DNA from: Paenibacillus cymbidii
GTDB lineage: Bacteria; Bacillota; Bacilli; Paenibacillales; NBRC-103111
Direction: 5' to 3'
DNA: 64,000 bases
Assembly: GCF_004764705.1 (NCBI RefSeq)
Contig: NZ_SHLX01000014.1
Coordinates: forward strand, 1 to 64,000
Of this stretch, positions 34,919 through 42,898 are shown piece by piece. The position numbers and the translations under genes were made by a program. Every line of letters starts with the position of its first letter. Position 1 is the first letter of the stretch. The notes under the pieces were generated by a model that saw only the letters and a list, made by a program, of their open reading frames with translations, was not told where the DNA came from and made no database searches.

Positions 34919-35866
34919 ATGATGGAGAAACCATACGAACAGTGGGGAGGCATCATCCCCGCCCTGATTACCCCGTATACGAGCACAGGCTCGATCAACG
35001 AGCCGGTTACCCGCCAGTTGGTGGAGCATCTGATTGCGAAGGGGGTGGCAGGATTATATTTGTGCGGCAGCACGGGCGAAGGCTTCCTGCAGACGATCGG
35101 GGAGCGCAAGCAGCTGCTGGAGATCGTGCTGAATGTTGTCGACCGGCGGATTCCGGTCATCACTCATGTCGGCGCGATGGACACCGCCACGAGCGTCGAA
35201 TTGACCGAACATGCGGCTCGTGTCGGCGCGTCGGCCGTATCGTCGGTGGCGCCGTTCTATTACAAGCACCGGCAGGAGGAGATCAAGCAGCATTACCTGG
35301 ATATTGTGAACGCTGCGGACATTCCGCTCATCATTTACCACTTTCCTGCTAATACAGGGATCCACTCCAACGCGGCGTTCTTCCGGGAACTGTCGCAAGT
35401 GGACGGCATCATCGGCGTCAAGTTCACCTCGACCGATATGTTTGAGCTGCAGCAGACGATCGACAGCTGCGGGGAACAGTTCCTCGTGTTCAACGGCCCG
35501 GACGAGATATGCCTTTCCGGACTTGTGATCGGCTGCTGCGGGGCGATCGGCAGCACCTACAACATCATGCCGGGCCTGTTCGTCGAGCTGTACCGGCAGT
35601 TCAAGCAAGGAAACATCCGGCGGGCCAGACAAATGCAGTTCGAGGTGAACCGCGGCATCGTCGAACTGTTGAAATACGATTTTATCGCCTTCGAGCGGGA
35701 AATTCTTCGACTGCAAGGCTTTGACGTCGGCAAGCCGCGCAAGCCGATCCAGCAGCTGTCCGCCCGGCAGCGGGCAGAAATCCGCAAGCTGACACTGCGG
35801 TATCCGTGCCTGATGGACGCGTGCGCGACGGCGAGCCCGGATGCGGCTGTGGCTGCACGGCAGTGA
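34919..35866 (+). CDS. N-acetylneuraminate lyase-type aldolase (DHDPS/NAL family)
   Basis: A 315-residue class I aldolase TIM barrel. The GSTGEG loop binds the 2-oxo acid carboxylate. The catalytic Tyr is in IIYHFPANTG and the Schiff-base Lys in GVKFTSTD, a form closer to neuraminate lyases than to DapA. NGPDE and GAIGSTYN also fit the lyase branch. It would cleave a nonulosonic acid to pyruvate and an amino sugar. The ATG at 34919 follows GGAGGGAGA; an ATG three bases later is possible. It closes the glycan locus, and no nanE or nanK is present in the window. Confidence 0.85.
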   Translation: MMEKPYEQWGGIIPALITPYTSTGSINEPVTRQLVEHLIAKGVAGLYLCGSTGEGFLQTIGERKQLLEIVLNVVDRRIPVITHVGAMDTATSVELTEHAARVGASAVSSVAPFYYKHRQEEIKQHYLDIVNAADIPLIIYHFPANTGIHSNAAFFRELSQVDGIIGVKFTSTDMFELQQTIDSCGEQFLVFNGPDEICLSGLVIGCCGAIGSTYNIMPGLFVELYRQFKQGNIRRARQMQFEVNRGIVELLKYDFIAFEREILRLQGFDVGKPRKPIQQLSARQRAEIRKLTLRYPCLMDACATASPDAAVAARQ

Positions 35867-35875
35867 GTGCCGATC

Positions 35876-36135
35876 GGGGCTCCGGCGGTGCTGCAGCGCA
35901 TGAAACATGCGCAATATGCGCCGCGCGGGGCTCCGGCGGGTGCTGCAGCGCATGAAACATGCGCTATATGCGCCGCATGGGGCTCCGGCGGGCGCTGCAG
36001 CGCTTGAAACATGCGCTATATGCTCCGCGTGGGGCTCCGGCGGGTGCTGCAGCGCATGAAACATGCGCAATATGCGTCGCGCGGGGCTCCGGCGGGCGTT
36101 GCAGCGCATGCTTCATGCGCTATATTGCGGGGCTC
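35876..36135. repeat. 52-bp tandem array, 5 copies, each with a hairpin
   Basis: Units begin with GGGGCTCCGG at 35876, 35927, 35979, 36031 and 36083. Each contains GCGCATGAAACATGCGC or a close variant, 7-bp arms around AAA. In the fifth unit the loop is CTT and the arms are unchanged; the third has one arm mismatch. A second overlapping palindrome, GCGCAATATGCGC, follows. The array starts 10 bases after the aldolase stop codon. Confidence 0.92.
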
Positions 36136-36216
36136 ACTCCGACGTTGTATGCTGTTCGCTGCATATTCATGAAATGTTGTACCGTGAAACAATAGCAAGT
36201 CGATCGACGGCTCTTT

Positions 36217-36627
36217 ACCAGAACCAGTAGCAGAACCAGTAACAAAAATCAGCAGCAGAACCAGTAGTAGAACCAGTAACAAAAATCAGCAGCAGAACCA
36301 GTAGTAGAACCAGTAACAAAAATCAGCAGCAGAACAAGTAGCAGAACCAGTAGCAGAACAAGTAGCAGAACCAGCAGCAGAACCAGTAGTAGAACCAGTA
36401 ACAGAACCAATAACAGAACCAATAACAGAACCAATAACAGAACCAATAACAGAACCAATAACAGAACCAATAACAGAACCAATAACAGAACCAATAACAG
36501 AACCAATAACAGAACCAATAACAGAACCAGCAGCTGAACCAGTAACAGAACCAATAACCGAACCGGTAACAGAACCAGTAGCAGAACCAGTAGCAGAACC
36601 AGTAGTAGAACCAGTGACAGAACCAGC
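36217..36627. repeat. 12-bp tandem array (CAGAACCARTAR)
   Basis: About 34 units of the form ACAGAACCAATA or GCAGAACCAGTA, with a higher-order unit of about 36 bases carrying AACAAAAATCAGCAG in the first third. A minus-strand frame here reads only Val-Leu-Leu-Leu repeats and is not called a gene. Confidence 0.93.
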
Positions 36628-36720
36628 ATACGAGCCCGGACCTTTAAGCGTATAAATGCACTTAAATTAAAGTAGCTCCCTTATGTTATCAGGTTAAGCG
36701 ACGGCAGCTGTCCCGGATCT

Positions 36721-37099
36721 ACTGTAAGGCTGAAATCAGCCTTATTTCGTCCGCCACTAGTCAAACGGCCGCTGTAAGGCTGAAATCAGCCTTATTTCGT
36801 CCGCCACTAGTCAAACGGCCGCTGTAAGGCTGAAATCAGCCTTATTTCGTCCGCAACTCGCCGAACGGCCACTGTAAGGCTGAAATCAGCCTTATTTCGT
36901 CCGCCACTAGTCAAACGGCCGCTGTAAGGCTGAAATCAGCCTTATTTCGTCCGCAACTCGCCGAACGGCCACTGTAAGGCTGAAATCAGCCTTATTTCGT
37001 CCGCCACTAGTCAAACGGCCGCTGTAAGGCTGAAATCAGCCTTATTTCGTCCGTCACTCGCCGAACGGCCGCTGTAAGGCTGAAATCAGCCTTATTTCG
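36721..37099. repeat. 50-bp tandem array, 8 copies, each with a perfect hairpin
   Basis: Copies start at 36721, 36771, 36821, 36871, 36921, 36971, 37021 and 37071, exactly 50 bases apart; the last is truncated. Each contains TAAGGCTGAAATCAGCCTTA, 9-bp arms, followed by TTTCGTCCG. The remaining 20 bases come in two main versions (CCACTAGTCAAACGGCC and CAACTCGCCGAACGGCC) that partly alternate. Confidence 0.95.
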
Positions 37100-37100
37100 C

Positions 37101-37481
37101 TGGCATTCCAAGCAATGCTAACTTACTTTGCCTTAAACTGATAACGATGCTCCTCCCCAAAATTCTCACGCTCGCAGCAAATAGGATTTGGGTTGAACAA
37201 TAGGATACTTATTTATCATATAGGGAAATATTACTATAACCATCCTCCCCTCCGGCTGCAACGCGCCTGATCTGTGCTGCGCATACTCCATTAGGCGTCC
37301 TCGACCTGCACGATTGGAGCGCGATGCGGATGTAAACGCGCAACGCAGCTGAACAGGCAATCATGGCAACGAAGCGACGCTCCTTGCCGCAGCGGCGCTG
37401 TGCCGGCTCCACAAGGGACGTTCGACTATTTTTCGAAACGCTTCCTTTTTACCAGGCTGTACAACAGCAAATCCCATGCCT
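37101..37481. other. Intergenic stretch before the LacI operon
   Basis: After the 50-bp array there are about 380 bases with no convincing gene. Short frames on the minus strand lack ribosome sites. The right end leads into the LacI promoter. Confidence 0.5.
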
Positions 37482-37518
37482 TATAATGATTTTGTGAAAT
37501 GTGTAAACGATAACACAC
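37482..37518 (+). promoter_or_regulatory. -10 box and operator of the LacI-type regulator
   Basis: TATAAT at 37482-37487 is followed by TGTAAACGATAACACAC at 37502-37518, near the predicted start of transcription. The identical 17-mer recurs at 38648. It also resembles a catabolite-response (cre) site. Confidence 0.7.
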
Positions 37519-37602
37519 GCAACGCAACGGGTGTTTCCGCTTGCGCAGGAGCTTGCGGAGGGAGTGCGCTGCCGGCCGCAGCGGGCTGAAGGAGGGGCAG
37601 CG

Positions 37603-38604
37603 GTGCCAAAACTGACCATACGCGACGTGGCGCAAGCCGCCGGCGTGTCGACCGCGACGATTTCGCGCGTGCTGAACGGCTCCGGCTATGTCAGTGCCGA
37701 GGTTCGCGAGCATGTGCAGTCGACGATCCGCGCGCTGGGCTATCGGCCAAACGCGATCGCCCGCAGCCTGAAGCAGGAAAAGTCGCGCAGCATCGGCCTG
37801 ATCGTGCCGGATATGACGAACCCGTACTTCATGACCGTGGCGCGGGCGGTGCAGCGGCGCATCGAGCGGGAAGGGGCGGGCTACCACCTGCTCATCATGG
37901 ATTCGGCGGAAGATCGGGAGAAGGAGCGCGAGGCGCTGCACTTTTTGCTGGAGAAGCGGGTCGAGGCGATCGTGCTGGCGGGAACCGGCGGCAACCGGGA
38001 GCTCGTGCAGGCAGCCAGCGATGGCGGCACCCATGTCGTGCTGGCGGACCGGACGATCGACGGTCTGTCGCTCGATGTTGTCGCCGAAGACAACGTCGAC
38101 GTGTCGCGCGAAGCGATCGTTTATTTGGCCGGCCGCGGCCATCGGCGCATTGCCGTCATCAACGGCAGGCAGACGATCAGCACCGCGCGCGAGCGTTATG
38201 CCGGGGTATGCGCCGGATTTGCGCAAGCCGGTCTCCAGGCGGAGCCGGAACTGATCATCGAAGGCGATTACACGCGGCAAGGCGGCATAGCGGCGATCCG
38301 CGCCTTGATGACGCGGCCCGGGCGGCCGACGGCGGTATACTGCGCCAACAACGAAATGACGTTCGGCGTCTATCTCGGCTTGCAGGAACTTGGTTTTCCG
38401 CTTGACGAGCTCGACATCGTGTCGTTCGGCGACCTGGAGTTTTCTTCGCTGTTCCACCAGCGCCTGACCGTCATCCGGCAAAATCCGGAGCGGCTCGGCG
38501 AAGAAGTCGGCGAACTGGTGATGCGGCGTCGGGGAGAAGGGAGCGGCGAGGCGGCCGCAGGCAGGGAGAAGCGCGTGCTTTATCCGAAGCTGGAGTGTCG
38601 TTGA
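37603..38604 (+). CDS. LacI-family transcriptional regulator
   Basis: A 333-residue regulator with an N-terminal LacI helix-turn-helix (TIRDVAQAAGVSTATISRVL, NGSGYVS) and a periplasmic-binding-like sugar sensor (GLIVPDMTNPYF, AVYCANNEMTFGVYLGLQ, DIVSFGDLEF). The GTG at 37603 follows GGAGGGG at 5 bases, and the helix-turn-helix then starts at the usual position. The identical 17-bp site in front of this gene and of the next suggests autoregulation and control of the downstream sugar genes. Confidence 0.92.
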   Translation: MPKLTIRDVAQAAGVSTATISRVLNGSGYVSAEVREHVQSTIRALGYRPNAIARSLKQEKSRSIGLIVPDMTNPYFMTVARAVQRRIEREGAGYHLLIMDSAEDREKEREALHFLLEKRVEAIVLAGTGGNRELVQAASDGGTHVVLADRTIDGLSLDVVAEDNVDVSREAIVYLAGRGHRRIAVINGRQTISTARERYAGVCAGFAQAGLQAEPELIIEGDYTRQGGIAAIRALMTRPGRPTAVYCANNEMTFGVYLGLQELGFPLDELDIVSFGDLEFSSLFHQRLTVIRQNPERLGEEVGELVMRRRGEGSGEAAAGREKRVLYPKLECR

Positions 38605-38647
38605 CAGGCGGCTCTTGAACTACCGGCCGAGCAAGGCATGGCTTATA

Positions 38648-38664
38648 TGTAAACGATAACACAC
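38648..38664 (+). promoter_or_regulatory. Second copy of the 17-bp LacI/cre-like operator
   Basis: TGTAAACGATAACACAC, identical to 37502-37518, lies 24 bases before the SIS isomerase start. TTATAT just upstream could be a -10. Confidence 0.7.
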
Positions 38665-38687
38665 AGGAAAATGAGGAGTGAAGTCCG

Positions 38688-39305
38688 ATGGATGTCCGGC
38701 AAACGGTCCGGCAATCGCTGGCGCTGGAAGCAGCCGCGCTGCAGCGGCTCGCCGAGCAAGCGGGCGAACAATATGAACAAGCGGTCGAGCTGATTCGCCG
38801 GGCGACCGGCAAGGTTGTCGTCGTCGGCATCGGCAAGTCGGGCCATGTCGGCCGCAAAATCGCCGCTTCCCTGTCGAGCACGGGAACGCCGGCGTTTTTC
38901 GTGCATGCGGCGGAGTCGGTGCACGGCGACAGCGGCATGATCGAAGCGCGCGACGTCGTCATCCTGCTGTCGAACAGCGGAGAAACGGCCGAAGTGCTGA
39001 ACGCCCTCGCCATCGTCAAGCGCATCGGCGCGCCGCGCATCGCGATCACGAAGAACGCGCAATCGACGCTGGCCCTCGGCTCCGATGTCGCCTTGACTTA
39101 CGGCTACGAGAAGGAAGCCGATCATCTCGGTCTTGCGCCGACGACAAGCGCGCTGCTGCAGCTGGCGATCGGCGACGCGCTGGCGGTGGCGTTGTGCGAG
39201 TTGAAGCAATTTACGAACGCGGACTTTCATTTGTATCATCCCGGCGGCAGCCTTGGCAAACAACTAGCGGCTGACGTATCGACCAAGGAGGAGCAGGGCG
39301 CATGA
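38688..39305 (+). CDS. SIS-domain sugar-phosphate isomerase (KdsD/GutQ-like, no CBS domains)
   Basis: A 205-residue SIS protein with GIGKSGHVGRKIAASLSSTG, ESVHGDSGMI and LLSNSGETAEVLNAL, closely matching the SIS half of arabinose-5-phosphate isomerases. The CBS pair of KdsD is absent, and the protein ends after YHPGGSLGKQL. It would interconvert arabinose 5-phosphate and ribulose 5-phosphate, or a related pair. GAGGAG precedes the ATG. Its stop overlaps the kinase start by four bases. Confidence 0.85.
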   Translation: MDVRQTVRQSLALEAAALQRLAEQAGEQYEQAVELIRRATGKVVVVGIGKSGHVGRKIAASLSSTGTPAFFVHAAESVHGDSGMIEARDVVILLSNSGETAEVLNALAIVKRIGAPRIAITKNAQSTLALGSDVALTYGYEKEADHLGLAPTTSALLQLAIGDALAVALCELKQFTNADFHLYHPGGSLGKQLAADVSTKEEQGA

Positions 39306-40219
39306 GCATCGTTGTGATCGGCAGTTTTATGATGGATTTGGTCGTCCGTACGAAACGGGCGCCGGGCGCGGGGGAAACGATTATCGGCAACAGCTTCGGC
39401 CGGTTTCCCGGAGGCAAGGGGGCGAATCAGGCTGCCGCCGCCGCGCGCCTCGGCGGACGGGTGGCGATGATCGGCAAGCTGGGCAAGGACCCGTTCGGCG
39501 ACGATTTTCGCGACGTGCTGCGGCAAGAGGGCATTGATGACACTCATGTGCGCACCGACGAGCGGCATGCGACCGGCATCGGTTCGATCGTGGTCGAGGA
39601 AAGCGGCGAGAACCGGATCATCGTCGTTCCCGGCGCGAATCTTCATTATACCGTGGAAGAGCTGGCGGAAGTCGAAGCGGTGGTGCAGAACGCCCAAGTC
39701 GTCGTCATGCAGCTCGAAATGGACATCGCCACTATCGAAAGCGCCGCCCAAATGGCGAAGCGCCACGGCGTGCCGCTGATCCTCAATCCGGCGCCGGCGC
39801 AGCCGCTAAGCGACGAGCTGCTGGCGGCCACGACCATTTTGACCCCGAACGAAACGGAACTGGAATTGCTGACGGGCGTCAAAGTCGCAACGATCGAAGA
39901 CGCGGAGAACGCCGCCAAACAGCTGCTGGCCAAAGGCGTCGGCCAAGTCGTCGTGACGCTTGCGGCCAAAGGCGCGCTGATCGTCGGCGCCGACGGCAGC
40001 CGCCACGTTCCCGGCTTCCGGGTGACCCCGGTCGATACGGTGGCGGCGGGCGACTCGTTTAACGGCGCGCTGGCGGTGCAGCTGACCGAAGGCAAATCGC
40101 TGGCGGAAGCCGCTCGTTTCGCCAATGCCGTCGGCGCCCTGACCGTGACGCGGCAAGGGGCGATTCCTTCGCTGCCGCATCGCAACGAAGTGGAATCATT
40201 TATGAAAGGGGAACAATAA
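39302..40219 (+). CDS. PfkB-family sugar kinase (ribokinase-like)
   Basis: A 305-residue kinase with FPGGKGANQAAAAARLGG (PfkB signature 1), LTPNETELELLTG and DTVAAGDSFNGALAV with the catalytic Asp of signature 2. It is nearest to ribokinase, but the operon pairs it with a SIS isomerase and a FucU-type mutarotase, so D-arabinose or another pentose is a plausible substrate. The start overlaps the isomerase stop (ATGA). Confidence 0.88.
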   Translation: MSIVVIGSFMMDLVVRTKRAPGAGETIIGNSFGRFPGGKGANQAAAAARLGGRVAMIGKLGKDPFGDDFRDVLRQEGIDDTHVRTDERHATGIGSIVVEESGENRIIVVPGANLHYTVEELAEVEAVVQNAQVVVMQLEMDIATIESAAQMAKRHGVPLILNPAPAQPLSDELLAATTILTPNETELELLTGVKVATIEDAENAAKQLLAKGVGQVVVTLAAKGALIVGADGSRHVPGFRVTPVDTVAAGDSFNGALAVQLTEGKSLAEAARFANAVGALTVTRQGAIPSLPHRNEVESFMKGEQ

Positions 40220-40222
40220 CCA

Positions 40223-40645
40223 ATGCTCAAAACCGCTTGTCTTCATCCCGAACTGCTGCGCGCGCTTGCCGCTTGCGGCCACGGCGACAAAGTGCTGATC
40301 GCCGACGGCAACTACCCGCTCGATTCCGGCTCGAACGTTATGGCGCAGCGCGTGTACTTGAACCTGACGCACGGCATCCCGCTTGTTACCGACGTATTGA
40401 AAGTGCTCGACCAGACCATCCCGATTGAAAAAGCGGAAGTCATGCTGCCCGACTCCGGCGACGAGCCGGCGATTTTCGCCGAGTTTCGCTCGCTGCTCGG
40501 CGGCAGCCTGCAGCTGGACGGCATCGGCCGGTTCGCCTTTTATGACGCTTGCCGCGAAGCCAACGTCAAAATCGCCATCGCCACCGGCGAACAGCGCATT
40601 TACGCCAACCTGCTGCTGACCGTGGGCGTGGTGCCGCTGAAATAA
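40223..40645 (+). CDS. RbsD/FucU-family sugar mutarotase
   Basis: A 140-residue protein with HPELLRALAACGHGD and LIADGNYP, closer to the L-fucose mutarotase FucU (GHGD, ADxNFP-type) than to D-ribose pyranase. It interconverts sugar anomers before phosphorylation. AAAGGGG lies just before the ATG, inside the end of the kinase gene. L-fucose and D-arabinose share ring stereochemistry, which fits the D-arabinose proposal for this operon. Confidence 0.88.
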   Translation: MLKTACLHPELLRALAACGHGDKVLIADGNYPLDSGSNVMAQRVYLNLTHGIPLVTDVLKVLDQTIPIEKAEVMLPDSGDEPAIFAEFRSLLGGSLQLDGIGRFAFYDACREANVKIAIATGEQRIYANLLLTVGVVPLK

Positions 40646-40658
40646 CTTGCCCGGCCCG

Positions 40659-40698
40659 AAGCCGATCGTGTTGTCGCCGACAACCGGTCGGCTTTTTG
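40659..40698 (+). terminator. Intrinsic terminator of the LacI-kinase operon
   Basis: AAGCCGATCGTGTTGTC and GACAACCGGTCGGCTT pair with small mismatches and are followed by TTTTTG. Confidence 0.85.
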
Positions 40699-40770
40699 TT
40701 GCCTTTTTCGGAAGACGCCGCCGCCCATGCAGGAGTTTGTCATCATTTGTCGAATGATTACCCGCTGTCA

Positions 40771-40790
40771 CCCGGAATCGCAATTCCGGG
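40771..40790. promoter_or_regulatory. Perfect 8-bp palindrome upstream of the Big2 gene
   Basis: CCCGGAATCGCAATTCCGGG, arms of 8 around CGCA, lies 28 bases before the start codon at 40819. It could be an operator or an mRNA hairpin. Confidence 0.5.
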
Positions 40791-40818
40791 ATCCATATCA
40801 TCTACCACGGGAGGCCCT

Positions 40819-42813
40819 ATGGCAATCGAGCAACGATCACGATTGGCTACGAAGAAGAATGCCTTATTGCTTGCTGTTTTTATGCTGCTCCTGTTCGCGC
40901 TGTTCATCCCGTCCGGGACAAGCCGCGCGGAAGCGCCGGCCAGAATAACGCTTGACGCAAGCGCACGCACGCTCGATATGAGCAGCGCCGCCGGACGCGT
41001 CTTCCAACTGACGGCCAACGTGCAATCCGGCCTCACGAATCCGGCGGTGACCTGGAGTTCGTCCAACCCGGCAGTCGCCGTTGTTGCGTCCAACGGCGAA
41101 GTTGTCGCCATGGGACCCGGCTCCGCCGTCATTACGGCAACGCTGACCGACGGAGGAGATACCGCGAGTTGCGCCGTCACCGTGCAAGCGGCGACCGTCC
41201 CCGGCCTTTCCTTTATGGTCAAAGGCGCAACCGCCGGGAACGGGCTTTACAGTACTGCGGTCAGCTACCGGCAAGCCGGCTACGGCAACGGATACATGTA
41301 TACGGGGGTGTCGCCGGCGCCGCAGGCGGTATGGACGACTACCTCATACGGGGTGCTGGTGACGTTCCCGAACGTCGACTGGGGGTTGTCGGAGGCGTAC
41401 ACCTTCGGTTTTGCCTCGTCGAAATTTGCTTATGCCCGGAATGTCGCGCAGAGCGACGTTGGCGGCACGATCGTCATCAAAGGAGACGAATCGGTTCCGC
41501 TGCAAGTCCAAGTGGACGATTCGCTGCGAACCGGCACCTTCGCTTTCAGCAATACCGTCGTCACGTTCCAGGACGGGACCGGCACGCCGATCCTTACGCT
41601 GCCGGTAGCAACGGGCGCGCTGATGGAGCCGGGGCAGGCGTTCGGCCTGCAAGTCAATGCGACGGACAGCGGGCACGCTTACGTGCTGTTCCGCAATGGC
41701 GCCGTTCTGCCCGCAGGCGGCGGGACAATCGTTTTCCCGGCCAGCGATATCGCGGAGTACGATTTCCGCTTGAGCGCGCCCGACTACCCGGCAATGACGC
41801 TCACTTCGTTCGCGGCGATCTATTCAAACGGCTTCAACACGTTTTATCATTTGAGCGTGCCGGGCGGGTCGGGGCTGACGAAGCTGTATCTCAGCAAGCT
41901 TGCTTATTACGGAATTACCGCCTACTACACCATCCCGGGGCAAAATGTGTACGGCTACAGCGTCGACAACACCCTGTACGGGAACGTGACCCAAAATCGC
42001 GAGCTGCATTTGGATACGAACCTGGCCGCGCATTTTACATCGTCGTCGCCTTACTATTTTCCGGGGAGCTGGCTTGCGTACAACGACCTGCGCATCCTCG
42101 ACAGTTACGGCAACGCCATCGATGTCAGACACCAGAATTTCTCCGACGTGAGCGGGACTGTTATTTTCACGAATGCCGAGACGTCAGTAGAGAGGCAAGT
42201 GCAGCGTATTGCCGGCGCGAGTGTCGCCGTTCCGAATACGGAAGGCGTCTACGCGATTTCGTTCGATGTATCGGACAGCATCTTGCCGATTCAGCCGCTG
42301 GCCGGCTTTATCAAAGTCGGAGCAACCGCTTCTTCCAACATGACCGCCATCACGCTGCAGGCTGCGCCGGGAAGCGGGCTGAGCGGCGATCTGCCGAACG
42401 GCGTAACCGTACTTGCGCAGAAAGTGGACGGGGAAGAGACGCATACGGCCGTTGCATATGGCGGCACGGCAATATTCGAAGCGCTGCCTGCCGGCGAATG
42501 GACGTTTTCGACGACCGGCTCCATCTTCGGCGGGTACGCTCCTGCAGTCATTCCGACTTCCCGGCTTGCGCTGACCGTGGCCGGCGACAGTACGTTTCTG
42601 CAGGGAACACTTGCCGTGGCGCCGCGCAAATATGACGGGACAATCGGGCGATTCTCGATTGTCGACGCGTTATGGCTTGCCCGCCATCAGGCAGCCTTCG
42701 GTTGGGATTTGAACCAGGACGGCCTCGCCGACCGCGAAGATATTCGATATGCGCTCGAGGAAATTGAGCCATACGAGTTCGTTCCCGTCGTGCCGTCCAC
42801 GGAACTGCAATAA
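40819..42813 (+). CDS. Secreted Big2-domain protein with a dockerin-like C-terminus
   Basis: A 664-residue exported protein. The signal peptide ends near residue 38 (SGTSRAEA). Residues about 42-130 are a bacterial Ig-like Big2 domain (AVTWSSSNPAVAVV, SAVITATLTDGG). The long middle has no family I recognise, though it is beta-rich and repetitive. The last 50 residues (FSIVDALWLARHQ, DLNQDGLADREDI) resemble a dockerin/EF-hand duplex. The ATG at 40819 follows GGGAGG at 4 bases. No cohesin is visible nearby, so the dockerin-like tail may just bind calcium. It has no SLH or sortase anchor. Confidence 0.75.
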   Translation: MAIEQRSRLATKKNALLLAVFMLLLFALFIPSGTSRAEAPARITLDASARTLDMSSAAGRVFQLTANVQSGLTNPAVTWSSSNPAVAVVASNGEVVAMGPGSAVITATLTDGGDTASCAVTVQAATVPGLSFMVKGATAGNGLYSTAVSYRQAGYGNGYMYTGVSPAPQAVWTTTSYGVLVTFPNVDWGLSEAYTFGFASSKFAYARNVAQSDVGGTIVIKGDESVPLQVQVDDSLRTGTFAFSNTVVTFQDGTGTPILTLPVATGALMEPGQAFGLQVNATDSGHAYVLFRNGAVLPAGGGTIVFPASDIAEYDFRLSAPDYPAMTLTSFAAIYSNGFNTFYHLSVPGGSGLTKLYLSKLAYYGITAYYTIPGQNVYGYSVDNTLYGNVTQNRELHLDTNLAAHFTSSSPYYFPGSWLAYNDLRILDSYGNAIDVRHQNFSDVSGTVIFTNAETSVERQVQRIAGASVAVPNTEGVYAISFDVSDSILPIQPLAGFIKVGATASSNMTAITLQAAPGSGLSGDLPNGVTVLAQKVDGEETHTAVAYGGTAIFEALPAGEWTFSTTGSIFGGYAPAVIPTSRLALTVAGDSTFLQGTLAVAPRKYDGTIGRFSIVDALWLARHQAAFGWDLNQDGLADREDIRYALEEIEPYEFVPVVPSTELQ

Positions 42814-42850
42814 ACGATATTGCCCGGGAAATGCGACGTTCTTCGACAGC

Positions 42851-42882
42851 AAAAGGCACATGCCGGTCAGCATGTGCCTTTC
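42851..42882. terminator. Bidirectional terminator
   Basis: AAAGGCACATGC and GCATGTGCCTTT form a 12-bp stem around CGGTCA between convergent genes. Confidence 0.85.
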
Positions 42883-42898
42883 CTGTTTCGAGCGCTGG

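Noticed and set aside
34919..35866. Dihydrodipicolinate synthase (dapA) for lysine synthesis
   Set aside because: The Lys motif KFTSTD, together with NGPDE and the sialidase neighbour, fits the neuraminate-lyase branch better than DapA.
36249..36629. Minus-strand 126-residue protein of Val-Leu-Leu-Leu repeats
   Set aside because: It is only a translation of the 12-bp array, with no ribosome site and no composition independent of the repeat.
36721..37099. CRISPR array
   Set aside because: The 20-base segments between the conserved parts are near-identical copies of two versions rather than unique spacers, and no cas gene is present.
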